Positions 25,798 through 39,448 of a stretch of DNA of 64,000 nt are shown here, piece after piece. Source of the DNA: Cohnella lupini (GTDB taxonomy: Bacteria > Bacillota > Bacilli > Paenibacillales > Paenibacillaceae); NCBI RefSeq assembly GCF_003386205.1, contig NZ_QRDY01000005.1, positions 124,001 through 188,000 on the forward strand, in the 5' to 3' direction. The notes under the pieces were generated by a model. It saw only the letters and a list, made by a program, of their open reading frames with translations. It had not been told where the DNA came from and did not search any database. Position 1 is the first letter of the stretch; every line of letters begins with the position of its first letter. Made by a program: the position numbers and the translations under genes.

Positions 25798-27282
25798 TTA
25801 TTTCCAAGCCAATTGGCTCCAACGGAGCTCGTTGCGGAACTGGACGGGATTCGTGCTCTTGTCGATTACGACGCACTCGATTCCTACGATTTCCGCGAAG
25901 TCGAGCATTTGCTCCGTCGTGACGGCGAAAGAATATACCGTATGGTGGGCTCCTCCGGCCAAAATCCAAGCTTCCGCACCTTGCTGCAGAGACGGCTGTG
26001 GCTTCCACAATACGCGAGCGACGGGCAGATTAGGCATCGCCTTGTCTACTTTCACTCCATCCACTTCGTTCACGATCATCCGGAAACGATTGCCCATATC
26101 GACGACGGACACGTTAATCGCCGCTCCGCCTTTGCCGTCGAACACGATGCGCGCCGGATCCGCTTTGCCGCCGATTCCAAGCGGGTGCACCTCGATGCGA
26201 GGCTTGGAGGCGGCTAGCGTCGGGCAAATCTCGAGCATGTGCGCGCCAAGAACCAGCTCGTTGCCTGGCTCGAAGTGATACGTATAATCTTCCATGAAGG
26301 AAGTATCCACTCCGCCGGCGATGATTTTCACCAGACGCGTCAGTGCCGCCGTTTTCCAATCGCCTTCTCCCGCGAAGCCGTATCCTTGCTCCATGAGGCG
26401 TTGGACGGCTAAACCGGGCAATTGCTCCAATCCGTGAAGATCCTCGAACGTCGTCGTGAACGCGGTAAACCCGCCTTCCTCCAAGAACGACTTCAACGCG
26501 ATCTCGATGCGTGCCTGATACGCGATCGCATGTCTCACCGGGCCGTCGATTCGTCCTTCCTCGGCGATATCGTATTTATCCGAGTATTCCTCTAGCAGCT
26601 TATTAACCTCGGCATCGGAAACCGCATTAACGCGTTCTACGAGATCGCCGACGCCGTAACCGTTAACGGCCCATCCGAATTTGATTTGCGCTTCTACTTT
26701 ATCGCCTTCGGTGACCGCTACTTGCCTCATGTTGTCTCCGAATCTTGCAACCTTCAGTTGTCGGCTCTCCGCGTAAGCCGCCGCCGTGCGCGCCCATCCG
26801 CCGATTCGACCGCGAACCTGCGGATCTTGCCAATGGCCGACGACGACTTTACGGGCGATTCCCATGCGGGCGCCAATGAAGCCGAATTCGCGGTCTCCAT
26901 GCGCGGCTTGGTTCGTATTCATGAAGTCCATATCGATCGAGTCCCATGGAATATCCCTGTTATATTGCGTGTGCAAGTGGAGAAGCGGTTTACGAAGCTC
27001 GGACAAGCCCGCGATCCACATCTTAGCCGGGGAGAACGTATGCATCCACGTAATAATTCCTGCGCATGACTCGTCGGAATTCGCTTCGATGCAGATTTGA
27101 CGGATTTCTTCCGGCGTCTTAACGACCGGCTTGAAGAGGATCGGAAAAGGAATAGCGGAATCGTCCGACAGTCCGCCGGCCATTTCCTTGGAGTGGGAAG
27201 CAACCTCCTCGAGCGTCTCCGGACCATATAAGTGCTGGCTGCCCGTTATAAACCAAAATACGTAAGGCTTCAATTGCAACAT
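25798..27282 (-). CDS. araA: L-arabinose isomerase
   Basis: 494 residues, the standard length. The metal and substrate residues are visible: Glu in GFAGEGDW, Glu in FMEDYTYHF, His in GAHMLEICP and His in AGGAHHTVYS. It converts L-arabinose to L-ribulose. No araB or araD is adjacent, so those lie elsewhere. The GGAGG ribosome site is 7 bases before the ATG. Regulation by an AraR-type repressor is suggested by two operator-like sites around the promoter. Confidence 0.96.
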   Translation of the reverse strand: MLQLKPYVFWFITGSQHLYGPETLEEVASHSKEMAGGLSDDSAIPFPILFKPVVKTPEEIRQICIEANSDESCAGIITWMHTFSPAKMWIAGLSELRKPLLHLHTQYNRDIPWDSIDMDFMNTNQAAHGDREFGFIGARMGIARKVVVGHWQDPQVRGRIGGWARTAAAYAESRQLKVARFGDNMRQVAVTEGDKVEAQIKFGWAVNGYGVGDLVERVNAVSDAEVNKLLEEYSDKYDIAEEGRIDGPVRHAIAYQARIEIALKSFLEEGGFTAFTTTFEDLHGLEQLPGLAVQRLMEQGYGFAGEGDWKTAALTRLVKIIAGGVDTSFMEDYTYHFEPGNELVLGAHMLEICPTLAASKPRIEVHPLGIGGKADPARIVFDGKGGAAINVSVVDMGNRFRMIVNEVDGVKVDKAMPNLPVARVLWKPQPSLQQGAEAWILAGGAHHTVYSFAVTTEQMLDFAEIVGIECVVIDKSTNPVQFRNELRWSQLAWK

Positions 27283-27318
27283 AAGGGAATCCTCCTGATA
27301 TCGAATGATTGATTAACT

Positions 27319-27328
27319 TGTACGTACA
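27319..27328. promoter_or_regulatory. AraR-like operator, promoter-proximal
   Basis: TGTACGTACA is a perfect 10-bp palindrome within TTGTACGTACATC. It matches the core of the Bacillus AraR operator ATTTGTACGTACAAAT. It lies just downstream of the araA -10. Confidence 0.65.
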
Positions 27329-27341
27329 TCATGACAATCTC

Positions 27342-27370
27342 ATTTTACAGCTACATTACTATCATTACAA
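27342..27370 (-). promoter_or_regulatory. araA promoter
   Basis: Minus strand: -35 TTGTAA (27370-27365), 17-base spacer, -10 TAAAAT (27347-27342). Transcription would begin near 27335, upstream of the proximal AraR-like site. Confidence 0.6.
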
Positions 27371-27426
27371 TATTTCGTTTTAATTTGTAATTTTTCTTAG
27401 AAGAAAGGGAATTCATTTTTCTTATG

Positions 27427-27438
27427 TTGTACATACGA
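27427..27438. promoter_or_regulatory. AraR-like operator, distal
   Basis: TTGTACATACGA is a degenerate copy of the same operator core, centred about 109 bases from the proximal site and upstream of the -35. Paired sites spanning a promoter are known for AraR, which loops DNA between them. Confidence 0.5.
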
Positions 27439-27806
27439 GTTATTCAAGTGGGTTAGGCTCATTGTAAGGAAGGCTCCACTTTAACTAGCTTGATGTGGGC
27501 TGGATGGATTGTCGATTGCGCGCTCTAAAGTCTCCCGGTTTCTCTCCGCATTCGCTTTTTGGCGATATCCCTTTCGCTCAGAAGTTCCTTCGTTCCGGCA
27601 AAATTGATGGTTGTAAGTTAGTCAATGAGCAGCTTTAACTTCGAACCTGAAGTCGAATCGAATTAACTAACTCTGCACCCTGAGGACATTTTGCGTCGAA
27701 TTAACTAAGAAAGTTCGTTAGCTAATTTAGCCCGCCATCGCCTCCCTTTCAGCGATGTCCTGAATAAAGGGGATACCGGCAAATGCGCTTAATCGCGATC
27801 ATGCCG

Positions 27807-27836
27807 CAAAAAAAGAACCGCCAAATCGGCGGCTCT
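27807..27836 (-). terminator. terminator of the DUF3892 gene
   Basis: On the minus strand GAGCCGCC pairs with GGCGGTTC (one mismatch) around a five-base loop, then CTTTTTTT. Confidence 0.75.
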
Positions 27837-27858
27837 CTCCTTACCTTTGCATGGACAG

Positions 27859-28098
27859 TTAAAACGTCGGCAACTGATCCAAGTTATTATCGGTACGTCC
27901 ATCCGGATTCGAGCGAAGATGCTCATCCCCGTCCCTGCCTTTGAACACGTTCACGTTGTCGATCTGATCGTTCTTCGCCATCTGCTGAGCTTCTTTGTAA
28001 CCGACGACTTGGCCGGAAGACAGCTGCAGCTCCACGATGTCGCCGTCTCCGTTTTTACGGACGGCAACGATCTGTTGCTTATCGTTTTGTTGCTCCAC
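27859..28098 (-). CDS. Small DUF3892 family protein
   Basis: 79 residues from GTG 28098, which has GGAGGTGA 5 bases upstream; the longer in-frame ORF would put the ribosome site inside the coding region. IVAVRKNGDGDIVELQLSSG and VVGYKEAQQMAKNDQIDNV are the DUF3892 pattern; function unknown. The C-terminal tail is hydrophilic (LRSNPDGRTDNNLDQLP). An 8-bp inverted repeat (28112-28119 and 28140-28147) lies just upstream and might weakly terminate the alpha-galactosidase transcript. It has its own terminator. Confidence 0.8.
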   Translation of the reverse strand: MEQQNDKQQIVAVRKNGDGDIVELQLSSGQVVGYKEAQQMAKNDQIDNVNVFKGRDGDEHLRSNPDGRTDNNLDQLPTF

Positions 28099-28174
28099 TC
28101 TAATCACCTCCAATGGTATAGTCTTAGCAATCAAGAGCGATACCATTCAAGGAGGATATCCGAATTATATTGAA

Positions 28175-33495
<5,321 letters not shown>

Positions 33496-33516
33496 TCATA
33501 ATGTAACTATATTCAT

Positions 33517-33522
33517 ATTATA
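33517..33522 (-). promoter_or_regulatory. probable -10 of the galactosidase operon
   Basis: TATAAT on the minus strand, 36 bases upstream of the proposed TTG start. There is no recognisable -35 at the right distance, as expected for an activator-dependent promoter. Confidence 0.4.
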
Positions 33523-33592
33523 AAATCCATAATCCCTTATTGGTATTCAAACATATTCGCCTAACTATCAAAATATGAAAGAGTGATTCGAT

Positions 33593-34417
33593 ATGAACAC
33601 TTCATCGTTCCCCCTAGTGACGGAGAAGGATCTGCAGCTCCCGCTATACCTTACCAGCATCGGACATTGGGAGTCGCAGGAACGTACGAGGCGGCCCGCG
33701 GGTTTTCCCGACTTCCAATGGCTGCAGGTTCTTTCCGGCACGGGCGAATTACGGATCGGAGATCGCCTGTTCACGGTAAAGCCCGGCCAAGGATTTTTCC
33801 TGTTTCCTCGAGAACAGCATCTTTACAATCCCGTTACCGAGCCTTGGGACGTTCATTGGATTGCTTTTAACGGCAGCCTCATCACGCCCCTTCTTCGTCA
33901 AGTCGGCATCTCTCAATCCGGAGTCCATCAGGTATTCGCTCCCGACAATCTCATCATGCAGATGAAGAACTTATACGCGACTTCTATATCCGGTCACCCG
34001 TTCCTTGGCATGGAATGCTCGAAGCAGCTGTACGCGTTCCTTCTGGATCTGACGAGAAGCATCTGGATGAGCGCAACTTCTTCCTCGCCCGATCCGATGA
34101 AGCTGCATCCGGTCACGCAATACATCGAGGAAAACTGCCATCGTCCGGTTACGATTGCCGAGCTCGCCGATCGTATCGGGGTTAGCTCTCAGTACCTATG
34201 CCATCTGTTCAAAATCACTTTGAACATGCGCCCTATGGAATACGTCAACCGCGAGAGGATTCACAAGAGCAAGGAATGGATGTTCCGCGAGCCGACGTTG
34301 AAAATTCAAGAAATCGCCGCGCGCGTAGGCTTCGACAATCCAAGCTATTTCAGCTCCGTATTCCGGAAACTGGAGGGCGTAAGCCCGGAACGGTTCAAGA
34401 AGTCTCATGGGATGTAG
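33593..34417 (+). CDS. AraC-family transcriptional regulator
   Basis: 274 residues. An N-terminal cupin-like sensor (about 20-140; GTGELRIGDRLFTVKPGQGFFLFP) is followed by two AraC helix-turn-helix motifs (about 175-272; ITIAELADRIGVSSQYLCHLFK and IQEIAARVGFDNPSYFSSVFRKLEG, written here as two pieces of one domain). It is divergent from the beta-/alpha-galactosidase operon, with a 112-base shared spacer, so it is the likely galactoside-responsive activator of that operon. Confidence 0.9.
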   Translation: MNTSSFPLVTEKDLQLPLYLTSIGHWESQERTRRPAGFPDFQWLQVLSGTGELRIGDRLFTVKPGQGFFLFPREQHLYNPVTEPWDVHWIAFNGSLITPLLRQVGISQSGVHQVFAPDNLIMQMKNLYATSISGHPFLGMECSKQLYAFLLDLTRSIWMSATSSSPDPMKLHPVTQYIEENCHRPVTIAELADRIGVSSQYLCHLFKITLNMRPMEYVNRERIHKSKEWMFREPTLKIQEIAARVGFDNPSYFSSVFRKLEGVSPERFKKSHGM

Positions 34418-34423
34418 CACCTC

Positions 34424-34437
34424 GATTGACTTCAATC
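34424..34437. repeat. palindrome after the AraC gene
   Basis: GATTGACTTCAATC has perfect 6-base arms around CT. It shares the ATTGA/TCAAT core with the marR operator 20 bases further on, so it may be an auxiliary site. Confidence 0.35.
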
Positions 34438-34456
34438 AAGGAATACGATAGGATAT

Positions 34457-34472
34457 AGTCAATAAATTGACT
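34457..34472. promoter_or_regulatory. MarR-type operator 1 (before marR)
   Basis: AGTCAATAAATTGACT is a perfect palindrome with 7-base arms and a 2-base centre. It lies 15 bases before the proposed marR start. A near-identical palindrome precedes the next gene. Confidence 0.65.
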
Positions 34473-34487
34473 TTTGGAGCAGACGCA

Positions 34488-34925
34488 TTGGATAATCAAG
34501 ATCATCTGCACGGCAGCATCGTAGTCAACATATTCCGTTGCTCGAATCTGCTTGAACGATTAGGACGCAAATTGGCATCCGAGGTCGGCCTCACCAGCGT
34601 CCATCAATGGTTCATTCTCTCCGCCTTATCGAACGGCGATCTTTCTTTGAAACAGCTGGGGAAAAACACGCTCGTCACCAAGCAAAATATGACTGGCATG
34701 ATCGAACGCCTTAAGCAAGGACAATTCGTGTCGACGTACGAAGCCCATGACGACCGCCGCATTACGCTCGTAAGCCTTACCGACAAAGGCAGATCGGCGC
34801 TTCAGCATCTGGATCGCTTCGGCATCACGAACAACGAAGCTTCATTCGAACATATCAAGCTCGACGAGCTTTCCTCGTTCAATCGCTGCTTGCAGCAGCT
34901 TATCGAGAATATGAACGACGAGTAG
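34488..34925 (+). CDS. MarR-family transcriptional regulator
   Basis: 145 residues from TTG 34488, with GGAG 8 bases upstream; the ORF could start seven codons earlier, but that TTG lies inside the palindrome. The winged helix (about 45-110) includes LSLKQLGKNTLVTKQNMTGMIERL as recognition region and the wing DDRRITLVSLTDKG. MarR proteins repress by binding palindromes, and the two matching sites before this gene and the downstream oxidoreductase suggest it controls both. Confidence 0.88.
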   Translation: MDNQDHLHGSIVVNIFRCSNLLERLGRKLASEVGLTSVHQWFILSALSNGDLSLKQLGKNTLVTKQNMTGMIERLKQGQFVSTYEAHDDRRITLVSLTDKGRSALQHLDRFGITNNEASFEHIKLDELSSFNRCLQQLIENMNDE

Positions 34926-34977
34926 GCTCGATTAACCTCGCCTTTCTTGCGAATTTGTAGGAAAGGCTTGGATACTT

Positions 34978-34993
34978 AGTCAATATATTGACC
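34978..34993. promoter_or_regulatory. MarR-type operator 2 (before the LLM oxidoreductase)
   Basis: AGTCAATATATTGACC has the same arms as operator 1 with one mismatch at the last base, and lies 44 bases before the oxidoreductase ATG. Confidence 0.65.
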
Positions 34994-35037
34994 AAGATAA
35001 CACCTATGATTCCCAATCCGAGGAGGCACTACCACCT

Positions 35038-36066
35038 ATGTCAACTTCCCGTCCCGTTTCTTTCTCCGTCCTTGATCTTGCCAGTATCACCATGGGCAGC
35101 ACGCCTGCCGTCTCCCTTAGCCATTCGCTCGATCTCGCCCGACACGCCGAGAAGTGGGGCTACGACCGGTTCTGGCTTGCGGAGCATCATAACATGCCGG
35201 GAATCGCCAGCTCCGCAACGGCCGTCGTCATCGGACACGTCGCCGCCGGAACGTCTACGATCAGAGTCGGGTCCGGCGGAATCATGCTGCCGAATCATGC
35301 CCCGCTAGTCATAGCCGAGCAATTCGGAACGCTTGAGTCGTTGTTCCCGAACCGGATCGATCTTGGACTCGGAAGAGCGCCAGGCTCCGATCAAGCCGCG
35401 TCCCGCGTATTGCGCCGAGGCTTGGGCGCCGGCGGGGAGGATTTCCCCGAGCTCCTGAGCGAGCTCCGCTCTTATTTCAATCCGTCGGGAGCGAAATATA
35501 GCTCCGTCGTCCGCGCCATCCCGGGAGAAGGCTTGGACGTACCGATCTGGTTGCTCGGATCGAGCGGATTCAGCGCGCAGTTAGCCGGCCAGCTCGGCTT
35601 GCCCTTCGCGTTCGCCAGTCATTTCGCTCCGGACTACTTGATGCCGGCGTTGGAAATATACCGTAGCAACTTCCGCCCGTCGGAATCGCTCGATAAGCCT
35701 CGCGTCATGGTCGGCGTAAGCGTCACGACAGCCGAAACCGAGCAGGAAGCGAAACGGCTAGCCACCTCTCAACAGCAAGCGTTCCTCAATATGATTCGCG
35801 GACGGTTCAGTCAATTGCCGCCTCCTGTAGACAGCATGGACGATCTATGGTCGCCTCATGAGGAAGCAGCACTCCGCAAGCAGTTCGGATATGCTGTAGT
35901 CGGCGATCCGGAACAAGTGAAAACGCGATTGCAAGCCGTGTTAGACGAGACCGACGCGGACGAACTGATTATCGCTTCGCAAATCTACGACCACCAAGCC
36001 CGTCTGAAATCGTTCGAGATTGTTGCGGACGTTCGCGGAAAATTGACTCGTAAGGAAAACGGATAA
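35038..36066 (+). CDS. LLM-class flavin-dependent oxidoreductase
   Basis: 342 residues. Motifs such as [40 protein letters not shown] and [13 protein letters not shown] are those of the MsnO8-type bacterial luciferase-like monooxygenase group. Uses FMN; the true substrate of this group is mostly unknown. AGGAGG lies 11 bases before the ATG. With marR it forms a small inducible unit, which suggests response to an organic or oxidative compound. Confidence 0.9.
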   Translation: MSTSRPVSFSVLDLASITMGSTPAVSLSHSLDLARHAEKWGYDRFWLAEHHNMPGIASSATAVVIGHVAAGTSTIRVGSGGIMLPNHAPLVIAEQFGTLESLFPNRIDLGLGRAPGSDQAASRVLRRGLGAGGEDFPELLSELRSYFNPSGAKYSSVVRAIPGEGLDVPIWLLGSSGFSAQLAGQLGLPFAFASHFAPDYLMPALEIYRSNFRPSESLDKPRVMVGVSVTTAETEQEAKRLATSQQQAFLNMIRGRFSQLPPPVDSMDDLWSPHEEAALRKQFGYAVVGDPEQVKTRLQAVLDETDADELIIASQIYDHQARLKSFEIVADVRGKLTRKENG

Positions 36067-36087
36067 TAAGCATCCCGATTCAAGTAC

Positions 36088-36133
36088 AAGAAGACCTTTT
36101 GCTTGCCATGATGGCGAGCTTGAAGGTCTTCTT
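36088..36133. terminator. bidirectional terminator
   Basis: AAGAAGACCTT pairs with AAGGTCTTCTT, enclosing an inner GCTTGCC / GGCGAGC stem. T-rich on both sides. Separates the LLM gene from the convergent DUF6232 gene. Confidence 0.75.
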
Positions 36134-36150
36134 TGCCGTGACGCGTTTAT

Positions 36151-36561
36151 TTAACCGATCATTAAGTTCCTATGTTTCGTCGTTTCCACGATCGAACGGC
36201 TAAAGGCATTCGCTAACCCTTCCAAGTAAGCATAATCGGTTACTCCGATCATTTCCCTTTCTCCCGAAGAGAACACCAGCCATAGCTTATGGACCGGTTT
36301 AATAAAAATATATAACGCCGCCGAGGCGAGCAAGCCCAAAATCCCGATTAAAGCTACGATCGAATGGAAGCGGAAGTCCCAATTGAATCCGGTTACAATT
36401 AACAAAATTTCAATGACTGCGAGCGTATATGGAATCTGTTTCTTGGTTTTGACGAGTTTGATCGAGCAAAGATGCTGAATCGCGAACCGGGTATTGCCGC
36501 TTATGAACAGATCTCTCGTTATCGTGAAGTTGTTGTCCTTGTACAACGGTTGGGCGTCCAT
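36151..36561 (-). CDS. DUF6232-like membrane protein
   Basis: 136 residues. The N-terminal part (MDAQPLYKDNNFTITRDLFISG, read in two short pieces) and the AIQHLCSIKL segment fit DUF6232, a PH-like domain with two central helices (about 45-62 and 68-88 here). Function unknown. GAAGGAGGAA ribosome site. Single gene. Confidence 0.65.
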   Translation of the reverse strand: MDAQPLYKDNNFTITRDLFISGNTRFAIQHLCSIKLVKTKKQIPYTLAVIEILLIVTGFNWDFRFHSIVALIGILGLLASAALYIFIKPVHKLWLVFSSGEREMIGVTDYAYLEGLANAFSRSIVETTKHRNLMIG

Positions 36562-36636
36562 CGATAATTCCTCCTTCGGAATGATTTCACACCTTCTTAA
36601 GTTCGACGTCCGATTGGAAATACCTACCTATCTATT

Positions 36637-36679
36637 CTAAAAAAAAGAAACCGGCAAGCGCGATTTCGCTTACCGGTTT
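36637..36679 (-). terminator. terminator of the fucose operon
   Basis: AAACCGGCAAGCG pairs with CGCTTACCGGTTT (one mismatch); on the minus strand it is followed by C and eight T. It lies 41 bases after the fucU stop. Confidence 0.8.
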
Positions 36680-36719
36680 ACTTCCTATCATGGATCGGAA
36701 CTTTATTTATTCATTCGAT

Positions 36720-37151
36720 TCACTCTTTGATAACGCCTTTTTTCAATATCAGGTTAGCGTATAACGCGCCTTCGCCGGTTGCCACGATGGCGTACGCTTT
36801 CTTCGCCCGTTCGTAGAACGCGAAACGTTCGACCTCTTCGAACGGTGCCGAGAACCCGGAACGCGCCTCGATGATCTCGCCGTAAGTGCTCCAGATCGGC
36901 GTTTCCACCGTATCTCCCGGCACGACCTGCATCAATGCGGCCGGTTTATCCACGTAAGGGTCTAACGGAAACAACTGCAGAACGGCGTCCAGCAGCTCGG
37001 GAATGCCGTGTCCGTCGGCGCGGATCAACCGTTGCGCATGGCTCGCCGCCGGAAAATTACCGTCCGCGAGCACGATTTCGTCACTGTGCCCCATCTCCAT
37101 CAGCACTTTGAGCAACTCTGGAGAAATCAGACTAGAAATGCCTTTTAGCAT
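36720..37151 (-). CDS. fucU: L-fucose mutarotase (RbsD/FucU family)
   Basis: 143 residues. The catalytic His in MGHSDEIVLADGNFP and the C-terminal GEGALYANLILKKGVI (Tyr, Asn) are those of FucU. It interconverts the anomers of L-fucose so that FucI receives its preferred form. Last gene of the operon, 32 bases after the kinase. Confidence 0.9.
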   Translation of the reverse strand: MLKGISSLISPELLKVLMEMGHSDEIVLADGNFPAASHAQRLIRADGHGIPELLDAVLQLFPLDPYVDKPAALMQVVPGDTVETPIWSTYGEIIEARSGFSAPFEEVERFAFYERAKKAYAIVATGEGALYANLILKKGVIKE

Positions 37152-37183
37152 AAATTAAGTACCTCCTCGGATTGTCTGGACTA

Positions 37184-38680
37184 TTAAACTCTGCCGAAAC
37201 CAAGAAAGGTCCCGTAAGCGGAAGACCAACCGGCAGCATCGTAGCTCGGTTCGTAAACGTCGATCGGGAACGAAGCCGCGACGAGCTTCCGGGCTTCACG
37301 TAAATCTCGGCATTGTCCAAGCGCGACAAGCTGCATCAACATGTTGCCGATGGCGCTAGCCTCGATCGGTCCGGCCCATACCGGTTTTCCGATCGCGTTA
37401 GCCGTGAATTCGCACAGCAATCTATTTTGAATGCCGCCGCCAACCATGTGCAAGCCGCCGTAAGTTCTTTCGGTTAGCCGTTCCGCTTGCTCCAGAGCCT
37501 GGCGATATCGCAGAGCCAAGCTCTCCAAGATGCACCGAACGATTTCCCCCTCGGACGTCGGGACGGGTTGATTCGTTTCCTCGCAAATAGCGCGAATCTT
37601 GTTCGCCATGCCTCCCGGAGAGAAGAACCGCGGATCGTCCGGGTGAACGAGACTGCGGAAAGGCTCGGCTTGCTCCGCCAAGCGGACCAATTCGGGAAAT
37701 CCGATCTCGTTCCCTTGTTCGTCCCACTCTCGTTTGCATTCTTGGAGCAACCACAGTCCCATAATGTTTTTAAGCAGCTGATACGTTCCGCCTACGCCGC
37801 CTTCATTCGAGAAATCCAGCTTTAACGTATCGTCGCTTAACAGCGGACCGTCCATCTCCGTGCCTAGCAGCGACCATGTTCCGCACACGAGGAAAGCGAA
37901 AGGTTCGTCCCCGGCAGGCACGGCCGCGATAGCGGATTCCGTATCGTGGGTCCCAACGGCGACCGCCAGCATGGACGACACGCCTAGTTCGTCTACTACA
38001 GTATCGCTAAGAGGACCGATGATCGTGCCCGGTTGAACCGGAGTCAGAAATAATCGCGATGGAATTCCCAACTTATCCATTAACTCCGAGTTCCATGACT
38101 GCGTGCCCGGATGAAAGAGCTGCGTGGTCGTCGCCATCGTAAACTCGCACGATTTTATCCCCGTCAGCAAGTACGTTAACAAGTCCGGCGTTAAAAGAAG
38201 GGTTTGCGCCACGTCCAACTTTGGCGAAGCCGCCTTCTTCATCGCGTATAGCTGATACAACGTATTGAAGGGCATGAACTGCAATCCGCTTTGCTTGAAC
38301 AAAGCTTCTTGTCCGATCAGGCCGCTCACCTCTTCGATCAACCCGTCCGTCTGGGAATCGCGATAATGGTAGGGATTGCCGAGCAACTCGCCGTTCGCGT
38401 CAAGCAGCCCGAAATCCACTCCCCACGTGTCGATGCCGAAGGCCGAAGGCTCGTAGCCATTCTGGAACGCAAGGCGAATTCCCTTCTTCATCTCGTGCAG
38501 CAGTCGCAAAATATCCCAGTGAAGATGATTGCCCACTTGAATCGCATGATTGGGAAAGCGGTGGATTTCCGATACCTCCAGCTTACGATCTCCGTTGGCA
38601 TCGGCCTGCAGTTGCCCAATTAAAGCCCGGCCGCTACTCGCCCCCATATCGAATGCCAATACCGTAGTCCCCGTTGTCAT
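37184..38680 (-). CDS. FGGY carbohydrate kinase, probable L-fuculokinase of rhamnulokinase type
   Basis: 498 residues. The FGGY fold is clear: VLAFDMGASSGRA phosphate loop, GIDTWGVDFGLLD, and the C-terminal GGGIQNRLLCEFTANAIG. Sequence features are closer to RhaB than to E. coli FucK (inferred from recalled sequence), but the gene lies between fucA and fucU, so phosphorylation of L-fuculose is the most likely role. It may also act on L-rhamnulose. Confidence 0.82.
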   Translation of the reverse strand: MTTGTTVLAFDMGASSGRALIGQLQADANGDRKLEVSEIHRFPNHAIQVGNHLHWDILRLLHEMKKGIRLAFQNGYEPSAFGIDTWGVDFGLLDANGELLGNPYHYRDSQTDGLIEEVSGLIGQEALFKQSGLQFMPFNTLYQLYAMKKAASPKLDVAQTLLLTPDLLTYLLTGIKSCEFTMATTTQLFHPGTQSWNSELMDKLGIPSRLFLTPVQPGTIIGPLSDTVVDELGVSSMLAVAVGTHDTESAIAAVPAGDEPFAFLVCGTWSLLGTEMDGPLLSDDTLKLDFSNEGGVGGTYQLLKNIMGLWLLQECKREWDEQGNEIGFPELVRLAEQAEPFRSLVHPDDPRFFSPGGMANKIRAICEETNQPVPTSEGEIVRCILESLALRYRQALEQAERLTERTYGGLHMVGGGIQNRLLCEFTANAIGKPVWAGPIEASAIGNMLMQLVALGQCRDLREARKLVAASFPIDVYEPSYDAAGWSSAYGTFLGFGRV

Positions 38681-38711
38681 TGTATCCCTCCCCTCTTCGA
38701 AGCGAGAGCTT

Positions 38712-39368
38712 CTATTTCATTTTTTGCAGCAATTCGATCCGGTAAGCTTCGCTCTCCAAAGAAGCGATTTCCTCGAATTCTTCTTTCGTTAACACTTTCG
38801 GTTCTTTGATGGCTTTGGCTATGAGGAATATTTTCGCGCTTTCTTCGACGACTTCCGTACGGTAGTAAGCTTCGCGGAGGTTACGTCCCGTCGTTACCAG
38901 ACCATGGTTGCCAAGCAGAATCGAGGCATGCTCGATCTTCGCGACTACCGCGTCGGCCAGTCTATCCGTCGTCGGGAGAACGTAATCTACGTAGACGGTT
39001 TTTCCGACTAACGCGGCTTGGTCCGGGAACATGATCGGCAAGTCTTTCTCCACTAGCGTAAAAGCGATGCAATAAGGCGGATGGGTATGTACCATGGCGC
39101 CGATATTCGGGTTCTGGCGATAAGCGTACAGATGCATCAGCACCTCTGACGACGGACGCAAGCCGATGTCGGTAATGTGTCCGGTCTCGATATCCACTTC
39201 CACCCATTGCTCGGGTTTGATTTCATCCAATGCGAAGCCGCTCGGAGAAAGGTACATTTTGCCCTCGAACCGGGCGCTAAGATTGCCTCCGGGACCTACG
39301 ACGAGCTTGTTGGATACGGTTTTCTGCGCGTATTTGCATAATTCTTCGCGGATGGCTTGGCTGCTCAT
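38712..39368 (-). CDS. fucA: L-fuculose-1-phosphate aldolase
   Basis: 218 residues, class II zinc aldolase. GGNLSARFEGKMYLSPSG binds substrate phosphate, the catalytic Glu and zinc histidines are in SSEVLMHLYAY and MVHTHPPYC, and the third His in LGNHGLVTTG. Cleaves fuculose-1-phosphate to lactaldehyde and dihydroxyacetone phosphate. Separated from fucI by 80 bases, with no strong terminator. Confidence 0.92.
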   Translation of the reverse strand: MSSQAIREELCKYAQKTVSNKLVVGPGGNLSARFEGKMYLSPSGFALDEIKPEQWVEVDIETGHITDIGLRPSSEVLMHLYAYRQNPNIGAMVHTHPPYCIAFTLVEKDLPIMFPDQAALVGKTVYVDYVLPTTDRLADAVVAKIEHASILLGNHGLVTTGRNLREAYYRTEVVEESAKIFLIAKAIKEPKVLTKEEFEEIASLESEAYRIELLQKMK

Positions 39369-39448
39369 GAGAATTCCCCATTCTATGGACAGACAACCAC
39401 CGCCTGCTCCGGTATGGAATCAGGCGACAGCGTCGTCGGTTGATTATT

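Larger units (their letters stand above)
27283..27858. other. araA upstream region and intergenic stretch
   Basis: A 576-base stretch without a supported gene. From left: araA leader with an AraR-like site, the araA promoter, a second AraR-like site, about 180 bases with nothing recognisable, a 13-base direct repeat TCGAATTAACTAA at 27658-27670 and 27696-27708, and the terminator of the DUF3892 gene. Confidence 0.6.

Noticed and set aside
37184-39368. A rhamnose operon (rhaB-rhaD) reading of the kinase and aldolase.
   Set aside because: fucI and fucU flank them and no rhamnose isomerase is present; fucose is the better reading.
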